Notes under the pieces: model-generated
Database searches by the model: none
Told to the model about the DNA's origin: nothing
The model's input: the letters and a program-made list of their open reading frames with translations, nothing else
Made by a program: the position numbers and the translations under genes
Shown here: piece by piece, positions 1 through 13,782 of the stretch
Layout of the letters: the number at the start of each line of letters is the position of its first letter
Position numbering within the stretch: the first letter of the stretch is position 1
Assembly: GCA_949825025.1 (NCBI GenBank)
Contig: OX463781.1
Coordinates: 33,927,221 to 33,991,220 of the forward strand
Direction: 5' to 3'
DNA from: Siphlonurus alternatus
Lineage: Eukaryota; Arthropoda; Insecta; Ephemeroptera; Siphlonuridae
Length of the DNA: 64,000 bases

Positions 1-3000
1 GTGTCTTTTATAACTGAATCAAAAACAAGTTTGGTTATCTCATTGCAGAAAATAGAAAAAAAAAATCATTTTGATATATTAATCAATCAATACTTTTCTG
101 GTGCGTTGGCAGCGTTGGTAAAATTTTTGTATATAATATAAATATAAATATAAAATTGCGTCAATTAATCTGTACATATATTATACTGCTCTCCACTATT
201 ATATGACAATTTAATTATTATTAAAGCACCTTCCTGGATAGAAACATAAACATACATTCGCACCATGTCTATACTGTCTTAAAGAATTTTGTCTCACACG
301 AAAATCTGCTTAATTTTCATTTACATTAAATACCAGTTGGTATGCATCATATAATTAAATAATTATAATATTTCTTTACTTAAATTTTAAAATATTTTTA
401 TATTATTACTATAATATATAATCAAAGCAAACATTTACCATGCAAGGGACCACAAGGCGATATTTACGAAAACATAATTATAAATCCATCATAAAATAAA
501 AATATTAATTTTAAATCAATAACTTTTTATATTGATTTTTAGGATATTATTATAGCATGAAATTTTTATTATTAATAAACTTTGTAAGATTTTAGATAAC
601 AATACAACGTGTTGTATATTTAATAATAAAAATATATAAAACGTCAGATTTGAGAAGGCACAGTAAAAAATGTTAAGCTTTGTGTACACACTTGATAAGA
701 GCAACTATTGGTTACGAGAACTGCAGGATTACAGTCAAATTAATTTAAAATTCCCGACATAAAAAGCCGGAATTAGCACGTTTCCACATACCCAATATCA
801 TATTTTGGAAGGACTTGCATGCAATTCTTTACCTGTAGACATTAGAAAATCACCGATAGTCTAAAGTAGCAAAATATTTGCTCCTAATTCCGACTGATTC
901 GACTGTATACCAACTAACATAGGCGCGAAAACAGCATCATGCATGAGCTACTGCTGCGGCTCGCGCGCCAGGCGGCTGTTATCAGTGTGATAAGCCTCAG
1001 GTATATGATAAAGAGATGTCGCTCAGCCTGCTACCGCAGGATGCTTAACATCAGCATATGAGAGGAGTCATATAAAAGTTCTCGTGCCAGCAGATTCTAT
1101 ATAGTAGCAGGAAGGAAGGAGGACTTGTATTTATAGACTGCAGCAGCAGCCTGCAGAGATATCACGGTTTTATTATAACAAAGAGAACAATCATTATTAT
1201 CAATGTAATAAATTATCATTAAGTGACTATGTGTAACGTTCACATAAGAAAAACTAAACATATATGTATATACTATCTTGTTGATGATAATTTCTTCTTG
1301 TAGACGTCTACCCTTTTTTTTATACGTACAAAATAAATCAGAGCATGCAGAGTTTGATAATAACCCTGTGGAAGAAAGGTTGAATCATCATCGTAATGAT
1401 ACGTTATCAAAGTCTGGTTGGGGTGTAATTGGTCTACAATCGTGCTGGCTCGATCAAACCCGCCAGCGATCAAACAAACAAGAAGGTATTGTCTCCAACC
1501 ATCTCATGGAAAATAAAATTACAGCAATTTACATAGACATCAAACAATCGATCGTCAAATTACGTATTCCTTTTCTATCATATCTCCAGGGCATTGGCGG
1601 CCCATACTTTGGGTACATGAGTGTACTATATAATTATTGGTTAGTCGGCTTGTTGAGAGACGGACGGCCTCCCAATGTTTACATTTTATGGTCCCGGTAA
1701 AAAATGGCAGCAGTGGCTTCGACCATCGTATATAACAAGCAACAACGAGTCAGTTTTAACGTCTCCGCCCAGTTAATAAGCCCCCCCCCCCTTTTTCAAT
1801 AGTGATTACCACGGGGCCCACCTGCACGCAAGCCCGGTAGTATGGCTGTAACCTCTCCTTTAATATTATATACACATAGAGACGATTAACCATGTCAAAA
1901 CCAATTATCATGGACGATGAAAAAAAAAAAAAAAAATCGTGACCTCGATCATATTATAAGATGTATTTTTTTTTTACTTTTTTATTTGTTTATTGAAATT
2001 TGTAAAAGTATTTACAAATTTATTTATTTATTTATTTATACCTGAAGATATTGTTTTAAGATATTAAAAACATAGGTTTTGTTCCAACTTTGTATATGGT
2101 CTATCGATATTATTTATAACATGACAAACCCCACTGGCAATTTAAAAATAATTTGTATATGGGACCACCTAAATTTTAATTTTTATACTATAAACTGTCC
2201 GCGGGGCAGGTAATAATCTAATAAAAAAAAGTTATAGCAACAAAAGACATTCAAAGAATCTTTTGGTGTCGCCTCAGATTTTCTGGAACACAATTCTTAT
2301 ACATTTTATTATAATATAAAACTGGTAAAAATTAAAGAGGATTCAAAACATTATCAGGAGATAAGATGCCATGGGGATCAAAGTCCAATTAACTTCTTTT
2401 AATTAGCTGGAATAAATTTTAATACATCGAACTGTAAAAAATATGAATGCACATGAGCCTTTGTTAATATATTTATCGCCTCGTATTTGTTTGAAGATTT
2501 TCATCAACACTTAATATGGAGCATTGTCCGATGATATCCATTCTCTTGGTGAACGAAAATTTTCTATATGACTGTACAGAACTTATTTAATTATTAAAAG
2601 AAGAGAGCTCTCCAAATATAATGAAATATCGAGCTACAAAGACGTACTTAGTGTCAAAATTGCAATCAATGGAGGAGCTCTTTGCTGCAGTTGCAGCTTT
2701 TTGTCCAAGTTGGGATTACGACTGTCTCCCTCAGCAGCTGAATTCTTTCTCTCAAACAGCAATTTTGTGAGCCCTCAACTAAGCTGTACGGAGGATTACC
2801 ACGGCTTACCACCACAAAACCTCCTCACTGAGCGATCGAGAGATATGAAAAGTAATATATCATACAAGAAATTCATCACAAAAATCCCCACCACCTGATA
2901 AAAAAAAAATGATTACGTCTTTTCAATAAACTTTTTGTGTTAAAATTATTTACTTACTATACAGATTTTTTTTTTTTTTTTTACTTATTCATATTCATCA

Positions 3001-6000
3001 CTACTTGACGGAAGGTAATAAAAAAAAAATCTTTGTTGTTGCAGAGACTTTGAGCAGCATGTAATTTAAACCCAAGTTTATGGCGTGCCCATCACAAACT
3101 ATACGTAGGCATATCTTTATGAACAATCTTAATTGTTTTTAATATTATTAAAATTGGCTTTTCCTTACAGTTTTCAATAAAAATTAACGTTTTTTTATTA
3201 AACAAATAGTATTTTAGTTACATTAGCATTTGTATTTTTTCCTACGTGCTCCATCCAACGCCGCAATACACCTAACAAATGAGGGGAAGGGGGGGGGGGG
3301 ACTTTCATCAACCGCTTATATACCCTCGTCTGCTGGGAAGCTCGAGTTGATTATAGGTTTGGTAACAATAATTATAAGCAAACACAATTACCTTTAAATA
3401 AACATTTCCCCCCCGACATCACGTTTCCCAAGTGATGCGTTACTTGCTTGCATGTTGCAAACATATTACAATTACATTATAGAAAAGTATAGTTGAAAAA
3501 GTCTGTGTAAACAATCTTAGACTTCTCTCTCGACACTGTAGCGGAGTGAACCTCTCCTCACCTCGCAACAGGAATTTGTTTTGTTTTCTGTGCAGCAACA
3601 GCCCAGGGCTTGGCCCGCTACATGACGGCTGTCCGTCACTAGCCAAGCGCGGGTGGCCGCTTGTCACAGAGAATGAAAACAGTTTTCCTAACGCCAAGGG
3701 CAAGGAGGTGTGAGATATTCTTCTCAAGAGCTGCAGCTAAGGAAGTTTCATATTTCGTTAGTCATCTGGCTTTTTACCTGGATAAGAAGAGGGTAGGTGA
3801 AGGTACACTTGCTGACTTGGAAAATTATCATGTGGCAAAAGTGTCAACATGAAGGAAAATTTTCGAAGACGTTTTGTGTACCGAGGCAATCGAGAACTAT
3901 CGGTGTTCTCGATGGTCTCGTGTGTATCAATGTAAGAATTCCAGGTAAGTAACAAAATCCCTATATTTTGTCTTGCTTTTTACTGGGTATGAACAATGCA
4001 ATAAGAAATCCTTATTTTCTATGACTTTTCAGAATACTTCTAAAATAAACATGACAAAGAATAAAGTGGTCAGCCTAGACCTTTGCACCTGAGAAATTTA
4101 GCTTCGCCCCCACTCCATCATCCCTTAACTGACGTAAACGGGAGCCACCTTCATCATCCCTAAGTGACGTGCCCGCCCCCTTTCATGCCGTGCACCTCAT
4201 TAGCTCCCACCTTGCAGGTATTTACCGTTAGGAAGGTGCGAAGTCTCACACTTGCCTGCTGTCGATAAGTTACAGTTTTATGATAAGTGAGCATCAAGTC
4301 AGGTGCTCCAAACCTCCAAACGACTCGCTACTGGCGTGTATTTGTCACACAAAGCAGTAATTATAATATACTCGACACAATTACTTGTATGGTAGCTCAA
4401 ATAATGAATAATCAGTAACAATTTGTCCATTATATTTTTTATTAAATTGACTAAAAAACCAGCCAGTATTTATTAAATTAAAATTAAATGGTTTCATGGT
4501 GGTCCTTGTAGTTTATTTTTGTTGACCGCTATATAATTTTCAGGACTAGAGGAGGAGTTAGTTCGAAAAACAAAAGTTGAAAACAAACACAGGCATTCTT
4601 TCTAGTTGATCCTGACAATTAATCTCTGGCATGGCATAATCCCGAGGCGACGGCGGCGGCCGACCGCTTGGAAATAGTGGCGGCGCCTCACTCGATGGCC
4701 GCCGAGAGAGGAGAAGGAAGGGGGAGGGAGGATTATTTAAATTTCTCTTTGGATGAGCAAAGACTTTTTTACCCTCCCATACCTGACATTATTAATTATT
4801 ATATTTATTATATATAATTATCATATTTGATTCGACAATATTTTATCGGGATTTAGAGATAAACGTTCTATTGAAGATAGACTGTTACTTACATAATCGA
4901 GGAAGCTCTTCGAGAATTTTTATGGTCAAGGGAGGCAGGGGACAGGGGGAGATGAGCTTATACTGATGCAATGTAATTAATGGGAGAGGGTAATATCTCC
5001 CCATGTATTGCCAGGCACTTCATAGGGATATCGAATCGACAATATATATTTATATAGAAATTAGATGCATGCATGTGCGCATGTGTAAACGTGCAAAATG
5101 GACTGCCTAATAGACCCTCTAAGAAGTCAACTCCATTATAGTGACAATTAAAAATTGCATATATAATTTCAGGTTATATCGATTCGTCAAACGTCGGACA
5201 TTACCGAGTGAGCACACAAAATAATCTGCCACGCCTATAACATACTGTCATGCAAACGCCTAACATATTATATATATATATATATACTGTCATGCAAAGT
5301 GATTGCTACTTGTCAGCGGCCTATAATATCCTTGGTGACAAACTGGACAATGGTGATTATTGGACTCAATTATCATGTCGCCGGGATGACAAAATATCGC
5401 ATCTCTGGTCGTAATTACATCGGAGGCTTGTTGTAGGCAGACAACTCGAGATATTGAATTATCCTATCTGAGGTACAACACTCGAGCCTTGGCAACACAG
5501 ATAAGATTACCGCTGCATGATTTATGGAGGCGTGACATTCGATAAAAATTTCCACCTACAATAAATCTTCACACGTCCTCTGCTTCTGGGTAAAATGAAA
5601 ATTAATTTTTAGACATGACAACTACAAGGTGCAAAGCATATCACATTGCAAGCATGAAATAAAATATACAAATTAAAAATTTCTGTATGCAATGCATGCA
5701 ATTAACAATTCCAGAGAAACCGTGCTTATAACGAACATTTTGAATAAGTTTAAAAAAAAATACGATATTTTCGATTCATTATACTTTATAATATTCTTGA
5801 ATTTTCATTTTTTTTTTTTTTTTGTTTTTTTTTTTTTGTTTTTTTTTTTATATTAATAAAATAAGAAAAGAGGAAGAATGGGAAACACATAAGCATAATC
5901 AAAAAGGCTTTTAAAACGATTCTTTCTCAGTTTTCTAATATGGGTTGTAAAATAAAAAGGCGAGCTGAGGTTGAACTACGGATGGGCCACGGACCGGGCT

Positions 6001-7650
6001 AGAGGTCTGCACGGGCCGAATATTCGAGGCCCGGCCCGTTTGGATGACGACTGCTATAGGCCCGGCCCGGGCCATGTATCATATTATCATATATAGTAAT
6101 TATAATTATGTATTATAATTATTAAACCATTTAAACTATAATATTATATTATTATTCTGCATGCAGTGCACTTTATAAAAGGACTTGTAAAATTGCAAAA
6201 CCATACCTACTATTATTAAATTGTACATTTTTTATAGAGATAGAACTCGCCATAAGCCACAACTGGCTATAAGTGCATGCAGTTCCATTGCAAAAGTGTG
6301 GGGGCGGACATCTCGAAGAGTTACGTGGCGGTAGAAAGCGGCGGCGGTGCCGGGCTCCTGTTATGGCGAACCGCCGGAGCATGGCGAGTTGGAGAGATCA
6401 AGATTCTGCTGTATATAAACACGGCAGGCATATATTACGTTGCACCTGCCGCCCCCAGCTCGACCGGTCCGCCGATCTAATCTCGGTCAGGGTGCGGACC
6501 AAGGTACACTGCATGCAGATCCACGACAATGGATTTTCTGTGTAACAACTTTTCAGATCCATATATCAGTTATGCTATCAATATATGCATGTGGTAGCGG
6601 AGAATGTACAGTACAAAATTATTACAGCTCCTTCGATATAATTTCATGCACTCCAGACGTATAATACTGCAATATGAAGCGAAAACAAGTTAATACAGAA
6701 AGGTTGTTTGTTGTTGACGTATTTATTTCCATGCATATATTGTACATATATTTATAAAAAATTATACTATAGACTTGCATAATAAACAATTTTTCGGTTC
6801 ATTTACCCTGTCCCAATTTAATAGCAAATTTTGAATTTTATTTAACAAAATAGTAAACAATACGGGTAATGTTGTGTAAATAACTATATTATATTATAAT
6901 TAATATATTATCATGTATCACAGAAAATTATATCATTGTATCAAAATTGTCAGTTGTTGAGTAATTTTCCCCTCAGCTCTCAGGTATGCAGCTCATCAGC
7001 TTCATAAAACGTGTACAAATTTATATAATACGACTGCCAGCGTACTTCAAATAATTCTTGATTCTTTATACTTCACACCCTCGGATCTGCTCAACAGCTT
7101 TACACGGCTGCACGTTAAAATATATTTTAACATCAGAGCAACAAGTTTTTCATCACTCCCAGCTGAGGCGCAAATCGTGCATGCGTCTGCGAGTAGACGG
7201 GGGCTAAGTGAAACGTTTACGAGCAGATTAGTCAGCGACGTGAGTTATGACACGGGGAGCTCAATGGTGACAAATGACATCTGTAGAGTGGGACGTGGGA
7301 GTGCTTTCCCACGACACACGAATTTGGCACCCGAATATTATCAAATTAGTGCAGGTCCAGGAGGAGGGGGGGGGGGGCGACCCTCCATGCCTCCAAAATT
7401 TTGGACTTAACATGGGAAATATAAGCACTCAAATTTTTTTTTTCAACGTTGGCCTCATGGAGACGTCCTTTCCCCTGAAATTATATAGGTACTCGATCCG
7501 CGTCTGAATTAGTATATTAAGAATTATTGTAATTTCAACTATGTCGATGGAAAAGGAATCAGGTTAATTTACTTTAACTTTAATATATGCCTATACGTAA
7601 AACAAAAAATATGAAGTTAACATGATGGAAAATAACATGTGATGTAGGCG
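1..7650. other. Gene-poor AT-rich region
   Basis: I see no recognisable coding exon here. The sequence is AT-rich with homopolymers (T-runs near 2965-2985 and 5810-5850) and short (TA)n tracts. GC-richer patches occur at 940-1030, 3600-3700, 4640-4730 and 6290-6500. At 1071-1078 a TATAAAAG lies on the plus strand just after one such patch, but no clear gene follows; the open frame at 1278-1700 matches nothing I know. Around 5997-6060 a GGCCCGG-rich stretch resembles the end of a DNA transposon, but I could not find its partner end. At 7350-7440 a G-run and the words after it resemble the fragment at 26880-26970. Confidence 0.5.
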
Positions 7651-7750
7651 TAACCTGTTTATTGGTGCAGTTTTTATACACGCATCAGATATAAGTAACA
7701 AGCTTCAGTTGTTGTGTTATAATGACATGCAAGTCTCACGCTGCGCTTAC

Positions 7751-7883
7751 CCAAGAGCCGGCGAACCTCCCACTGGGTGAGGTAGACGTTCAGGTTGCCA
7801 TGGCAACCGCCCACTACCAGGAGTAGCATCAAAGACGCGATCAGTTGCCGCCTCAGCATCACGGCTTGCCCTGCTCCCGGCAT
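7751..7883 (-). CDS. Ryk/Derailed-like receptor, first coding exon (signal peptide + start of WIF domain)
   Basis: This looks like the first coding exon of a Ryk/Derailed-type Wnt receptor, a single-pass membrane pseudokinase with an extracellular WIF domain. Translated on the minus strand, the exon gives a basic start, a hydrophobic core (LIASLMLLLVVGG), a likely signal-peptidase site after CHG, and then NLNVYLTQWEVRRLLG. The run EVRRLLG matches the conserved opening of Ryk WIF domains as I remember them. The frame ends at a GTAAGC donor in phase 1 within the glycine codon. The start may be the ATG at 7883 or a second in-frame ATG nine codons later. No other exon of this gene was found at lower coordinates, so the rest is probably beyond the left edge. 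The match rests on few residues; another WIF protein or chance is possible. Confidence 0.5.
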
Positions 7884-8199
7884 TATGGTGACCACAAATG
7901 TCCTCAGGGTCCGGTATAAAAACTACCGGTTCGGTAACTAGATCACGTCAAAGTTCGCAGTATGAATTAAATACCACCACGATTTTATATATAATATCAA
8001 ACCACATTGTAGTTTAAAAAAATTAAATAATTAATTTTCTTGTTGGTTCATATAAGTTTAATTCACTTTTAAAGTCAATAATAATAATTTTTCTTATGTT
8101 TGCCTGGTCACTTACTGTCTTATTTCACGTTAGAAGCACTATTTCTTCGTATTATTGGACTCTGCTTTACTAAAGACGCACTCAGTAATAAGTTTGATG

Positions 8200-8450
8200 G
8201 TTTAGAAAGGTGTTGGTGTCACGTAGATGTCAGTGACAGCTGGACACACGCGGTAAACACTGTGTACATCGGACAAACGACAGATTGTACTAGACGACTG
8301 ACTCTCGACACACGACTGAAGAAAACATACGGCGGCGCGGCGGCGGTAAATGTGGAATGGCGGGTAAAAGCGGGGAGAGGAACGAACTCGCACGAACTTT
8401 CTTCCGACAATACACGAACAAGTTATATCCAAAGGGCGATAATCGCTTTA
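8200..8450 (-). promoter_or_regulatory. Possible promoter/5' leader of the Ryk-like gene
   Basis: This is a CpG- and GC-rich island in AT-rich surroundings, 320-570 bases upstream of the Ryk-like exon. On the minus strand it contains TTCAGTCGTG and GTCAGTCGTC, which resemble the arthropod initiator TCAGT, and a run of CCGCC repeats. The open frames across it on both strands match nothing I recognise. Calling it a promoter is inference from position and composition only. Confidence 0.22.
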
Positions 8451-8459
8451 TAGATTTGA

Positions 8460-11400
8460 AAAAACAAAACAAACAAAAAATAGAGAACTTTTTTTAAACA
8501 AGCTTTAGTACGAGTTTGCATCATGCAATTTATTTTTTATACTACTTTAATTTTATTTAACATCTTTCAGCAAAAAAAAAAAATAAATTAAAAATGTATG
8601 CATGTTTTTGTATAATAAAATAAAAATATTGTATTCAAATTTCAAACATTTAATTATAATATATATATATTATAATATTAAATTTATAAAATTTATTATA
8701 TTGTAAGCTATGAATATATTTAATTAAATCAAGAGTGTACTTAATTTATGAGACTTAATGATCGAGTCCAGAATACATAATACCTACATATATTATAATA
8801 TCATATGATAAAATTTGATAAAAAAATATTATAATACTTTAAATATTATATAATTTTTACATTATAATATATTCTTAATATTTTTTATACTTAATTATAC
8901 TTCATCCATACTATACGACATGGTCATGCAACAAGTACTTTTTATGTATACTGTATAGTATACGCAAAGTTAAATTCAAATTTGAAATATTCTATATAAT
9001 AATATAATTATATAAATAATAAATATATATTATCACTGTAATCAGTGTCAATTAATAATATTTGTTGTACTTTACAGTTTAACAGTTTGGAAATATATTA
9101 TATAGAAAAATTCCCATGCATTAAGTATCCAATTAAGTTTCCAAGTATGTAAATTACTAATAAAGCCAAATGTCTCTTCACCAATAATTAGAGGAGGATA
9201 ATAATTATTATATATATTGCAATATTATGTAAATTTGTATTAAAAATCACGCACACTGATTGCAAAAAGCAATTATATATTATATAGCTTGTCGTGACTA
9301 AGGCTAATATAATAATATAACCTTTATTAGGTGCAATAAATGCGTGCAGCGCCAGGTTAGAGTGGTCCTGTCAGGTCGTATATTTCGCCCCAACAAGCTC
9401 CAGCAGCACCATCCTCCTCCCAGCCCCGAGGCCACTCGAGGCTTGTTATCTCTGTGACGTCACGAGACTCCCCCATTCTCAAACCAGAGATCAAATAACT
9501 ATCAGGTCAATCAACTGCTGATGGAACATGGAGGAATCACAAGACGATGTGGAAAATAAATAGAAACTACAGTAATATCAAATGTACTCAAAACGCAATC
9601 GTATATATGCAAGTTTTCTAAAAAAACAAAAACATATTATTATAGGAAATCTGAAACAGGTAATTAAATAAAAATAGTAATAATAAATGTGTCATTAAAT
9701 TATGCAGTATTTCATATATAAATTTTTTATGATGAAATAGACATATTAGAGTCTCTTGAATATAATTATTATTTCAAACGCGGTTTTGTAAATTATATAA
9801 TTATATGTATCAGGCTAGCTGTCCTCGGAATGTAAATATAATAATTATATGTTTTACATTATAGTTTTAGTACTTTTAGTCGGAGGTGAGAGGTGATTGA
9901 TGTGAAATATTCCAATTTTATCAATTAACCATTTATGCAATGTTGATCGATTCCATCTTTTTTCCACTAAAGGTTTGTGCATGTGGATGGACTCAGGAAC
10001 GTATCAAGGAGGGCGCGGCCATGTTTTTAATTTTTGGGCTTAAGAAAATACATGTATAATATAATAGATAGCATGGTTAATTTTATTATAATACTTTCTT
10101 GAGCATAAATATGGCTATATATGACAATATAAGGCGCGGATCGAGATTCAAAACGTCTGCATTCTGCAATAGGAACTTTCTGATAAAGTGCCGTGTATTG
10201 CATAAATATATAAATATGCATTATCATATTGTATGATATTGTCATGGCATATATGTATAATTAATTTATATAATTATTTAAAAAAAAAAATCCTCCGATT
10301 ATAGTTCTATAATCAAGCCCGATTCTAACCTCTGCAATCGGAAAATAAACAGTTGATTTTACGTCACGAATCTTTTTCTTTGTGCTCCAATAGAGTCAAT
10401 TATACTATACTAAAAAATGTGAGGGTCACGTGACGTCAAGTCAACTTTAAGTGATGACCAGTTTATAATATTATATTAAATATTATAATATACTATAAAC
10501 TTATAATGTTGCTTTATTTATTAGATAAAGTTGTATATTATTTTGAAATTATGCAAATTCGGAGGGGTTCTTATCATTCGGTGTTAGGAGGGTGTGAGAA
10601 GCATGTGCATCATGGGGCCGGTAAAGTGCCATGGTCTCTCCAATGTACAGCCCATGAATGCACTTCATCCCCCCCCCAAAAAAAAAAAAGACACGAATTA
10701 CCCCCAACGCCCCCCCCCCCCAAACAATGTGTAAAACACAAGCGCCATTGCTCATCATATTAATTAATGAATTAAGAATTATATCAATTTTTTTATGTCA
10801 TGCCATGACTAGTATATATTATATCATAAAATAAGGTATATGTCGTACTGGTAAATCTTATAATATAACATATCTCATCAGTAGAAATACCTACTGAAGA
10901 GCAGGTAAATAATTATACATTACAAGCTGTCTGCCTCGTATAGAGATCTGTATATAGTATAATTATACTCGAGATGACCCTCCCTACATCAAGTATTTTA
11001 CAACACACACACGAAAAAACAGAAACTGTTAGAGCTGGGCGATGATTGTAATAAATCTTTGATACTTTTCTAACAAACACATACAGATAGCAAATTTAAC
11101 CTTTTTAAAACAAACCTGGGCACAAAATAAAAACAAACTTTTAACAATTTTCTTTTCATATACAATAAACGTGGCATGTTTGTTTTGAAGACTGGTTAAA
11201 TATTGTGGTTGCGATTTATGTATATACTGTGGCATACATGTGGCTCATATATTTTACGTCGGGTTGATAGTGTCAACAAACAGCTCCGCATGGTGGAGGT
11301 AAACTTGGCCCAACTGCCAGCCCGGGAAGCAAGGTACACTGTTGAAAAATTTGGGTATACTTCATGTGTTCCAGTTTGTTGTGGAACCCCCAGTTAAAGT

Positions 11401-12410
11401 CTACAAAAATCTTGGATTTAGCTTGATATTTAATATTTATATATGTATTTGGTGTTATCAGAATGAAGTAGATCCATTTCGCTCAAAGGGTATAATATAA
11501 GGGTGGGTTCAGCAGAGGCCGATTCAGGAGGTAGGGAGGGGGTGGGAGGCTGACTCCTTGCAGGAAAATAACAAAAATGTAATTAATTTGTCGTGCCTTA
11601 TACAAATGGTTCACTACTGCTACCCCGAATGGCCCTGCCGCTCACAGGAGTTCCCTAGCTTCGCTATACCAGTCAAATTTTACAGTGTAGCCGTGCCGCG
11701 AGTTTCCCAAATACCACGCGGGCACGTCGTCAGATCCCCGGCCGGTCCCTCGGGAGTTCTCCTTCCGTTTGCAGTTAACATAACTCTGTCCTCACGACAA
11801 GTCCATCCCTGTGACGAACGGGCGCACATGATTCCGAAGTCCCCTTATATAGGGACAGGCGAGGGTCACCCCGGGAATAAGTCGTCGTGTATCCCAGGCA
11901 TGGGGTGTAAGGAATAGCTTACAAGAGAATGAAATGAACTGGAGCGTTATTCAATATCTTTGTGACAAGTATTTAGTGGTGCCTTATGCTGGTGAAATAA
12001 AATATATGGGTGAAACGGTATAATATATATTGGGGTATAAATATATAATATTAATAATCAGTATTTATAAGCTTGATTTCCTTTGCAGTCATTTCGATTT
12101 CTGAAATAAAATTTGTAAACAAAACTATCATGCGCATTTAAAACTACTGCATGTGGGTCTGTTATGTAATTGGAATCAAACGGATGCATTGCAGCATGCT
12201 ATGGTATCTTTCAAATTTATAATATGATTTTATGACAAAAGGTGCAAAATAATAATGTTTCACTATATAACATATTTTACCTGTACTATGAGTGTACTGA
12301 CAGTGAGTGAATATGTCATTCTCTATTATATATATATATAATAATAATACCAATTTAATGATTTATTAAAAACTCAAAATATATAATATTTTATACAGTT
12401 ATATTGTATA

Positions 12411-12454
<44 letters not shown>

Positions 12455-13369
12455 TCTTTTAATTAAGTTGTCATATATTGCAAAAAGTGCAATATATGTA
12501 CAATAATATATGTTATAGTACATATATATAGCACTTTTTGCAATATAGGACAACTTAATTAAAAGAATTCAATAACCACACGTATAATAATATATATATT
12601 ATAATATATAAAATAGGATATATTTAGTATAAAAGTACTCTGAAAAATATAACAATATTAACAATAAAGTATTTAATAAAGTATAACAATTCAGTTTAAT
12701 TATTATGCGTGGTCCATCTTTTCATATTAATTATAATCCACGTACATGCATGCATATTTATTTTGCGCAGACTAATCTCATACTTCAGTGCGAATTAGCG
12801 TGGATATCATAGATAAAGTCAGAAGCTGTCAGTTTATAATGAAAGTTGGAAATCAATGTATAAAACTTAATTAAAAAATTTAAAAATATTTTATGTTACA
12901 GCAAAGCAATCACAAAATATACAGCCAACTTTTAATCCTTGTTTGCACTTGGCAGTATGACAGCAGGCCCTCAGTTTTAATTTATACAACTGCCAGCTAG
13001 CGACTATAGTTATCCCGCAGCATACAGCAACTGGGTGGGACCGACCCAAACAAATTAGATTTCGCTTTCTGGCGAGTCACACTGCGCCAATCTACGAACA
13101 CAATGATGTATCGCCCGCCTTGCATGCCGCTCTTGTTCAAGGTAGCCGCGTGTACACGAGCGAGTATTATCTGCAGCAACTGTAACTGCTCGTATTATAA
13201 TCAAAGGTATATTATATATTATATAATTATCACGTTTAATACACACATGAAAATCACTGTAATGATAAAAATCACATTCTTTGTACCATATATTATATAG
13301 AACCATATTTGTACCACTCACGAATTTAAATCTATATCATAATAAAGCATTTAATTATATGTAAATAAT
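8460..13369. other. AT-rich intergenic region without recognised genes
   Basis: This stretch is mostly AT-rich, with (TA)n near 12415-12445. Less AT-rich patches lie at 9340-9480, 10560-10740 (poly-C and poly-A runs) and 11500-11930. The last has a 119-codon open frame on the plus strand with no similarity I can recognise. I see no splice-consistent gene here. Confidence 0.45.
12455..12568. repeat. Inverted repeat (MITE-like hairpin)
   Basis: The arms TCTTTTAATTAAGTTGTC and GACAACTTAATTAAAAGA are separated by a second complementary pair around TTGCAAAAAGTGC, giving a stem of about 40 bp per side with an AT-rich loop. It could be a short non-autonomous transposon. No clear target duplication was seen. 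Confidence 0.55.
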
Positions 13370-13763
13370 AATAGACAATAATGGTTGCATTTTTTTATTT
13401 CATAATTAGAAAATATACCTAAAATTATGCTTTTCTGAACTTTTTCAGATTTTTTGGAGTGCGGGAACTAATTTTAAAAAAAAATATTTAAAATCTCTGA
13501 ATTAGGGTGGTACACCTGATGGGACAACCGTGACGTCATTTGTCGTGCTGTGATTGGCTATTGATGACATCACGGTTGCTGTGATTGGCTTTTGATGACG
13601 TCACGGTTGTCCCATCAGATGTACCACCCTAATTCAGATATTTTAAATATTTTTTAAAAATTAGTTCCCGCACTCCAAAAAATCTGAAAAAAATTCAGAA
13701 AAGCATAATTTTATGTATATTTTCTAATTATGAAATAAAAAAATGCAACCATTATTGTCTATT
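13370..13763. mobile_element. Foldback MITE, ~170-bp arms
   Basis: The ends are exact inverted copies (AATAGACAATAATGGTTGC on the left, its complement on the right), and the two arms pair for about 170 bp around a centre containing two TGTGATTGGCT units. The arm motif CAGATTTTTTGGAG followed by GCGGGAACTA is close to the motif in the arms of the element at 24636-24979, so the two probably belong to one superfamily. No coding sequence is present. Confidence 0.8.
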
Positions 13764-13782
13764 ACATCTAAAAACAATTTAA

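Noticed and set aside
1273..1700. Overlapping open frames on both strands near 1.3-1.7 kb
   Set aside because: No family resemblance, no clear splice sites, and AT-rich composition; not supported as a gene.
4602..4640. Start of an 18S rRNA (CTAGTTGATCCTGACAATT)
   Set aside because: Only about 15 bases resemble the 18S 5' end and the following sequence does not continue as rRNA.
8100..8453. 117-codon plus-strand frame in the GC-rich island
   Set aside because: Three overlapping frames are open there because of low stop density in GC-rich DNA; position fits a promoter or leader of the minus-strand Ryk-like exon better.
12415..12445. CRISPR-like or satellite array
   Set aside because: The periodic DNA in this window is di- and trinucleotide microsatellite; there are no spaced direct repeats, and this is animal DNA.
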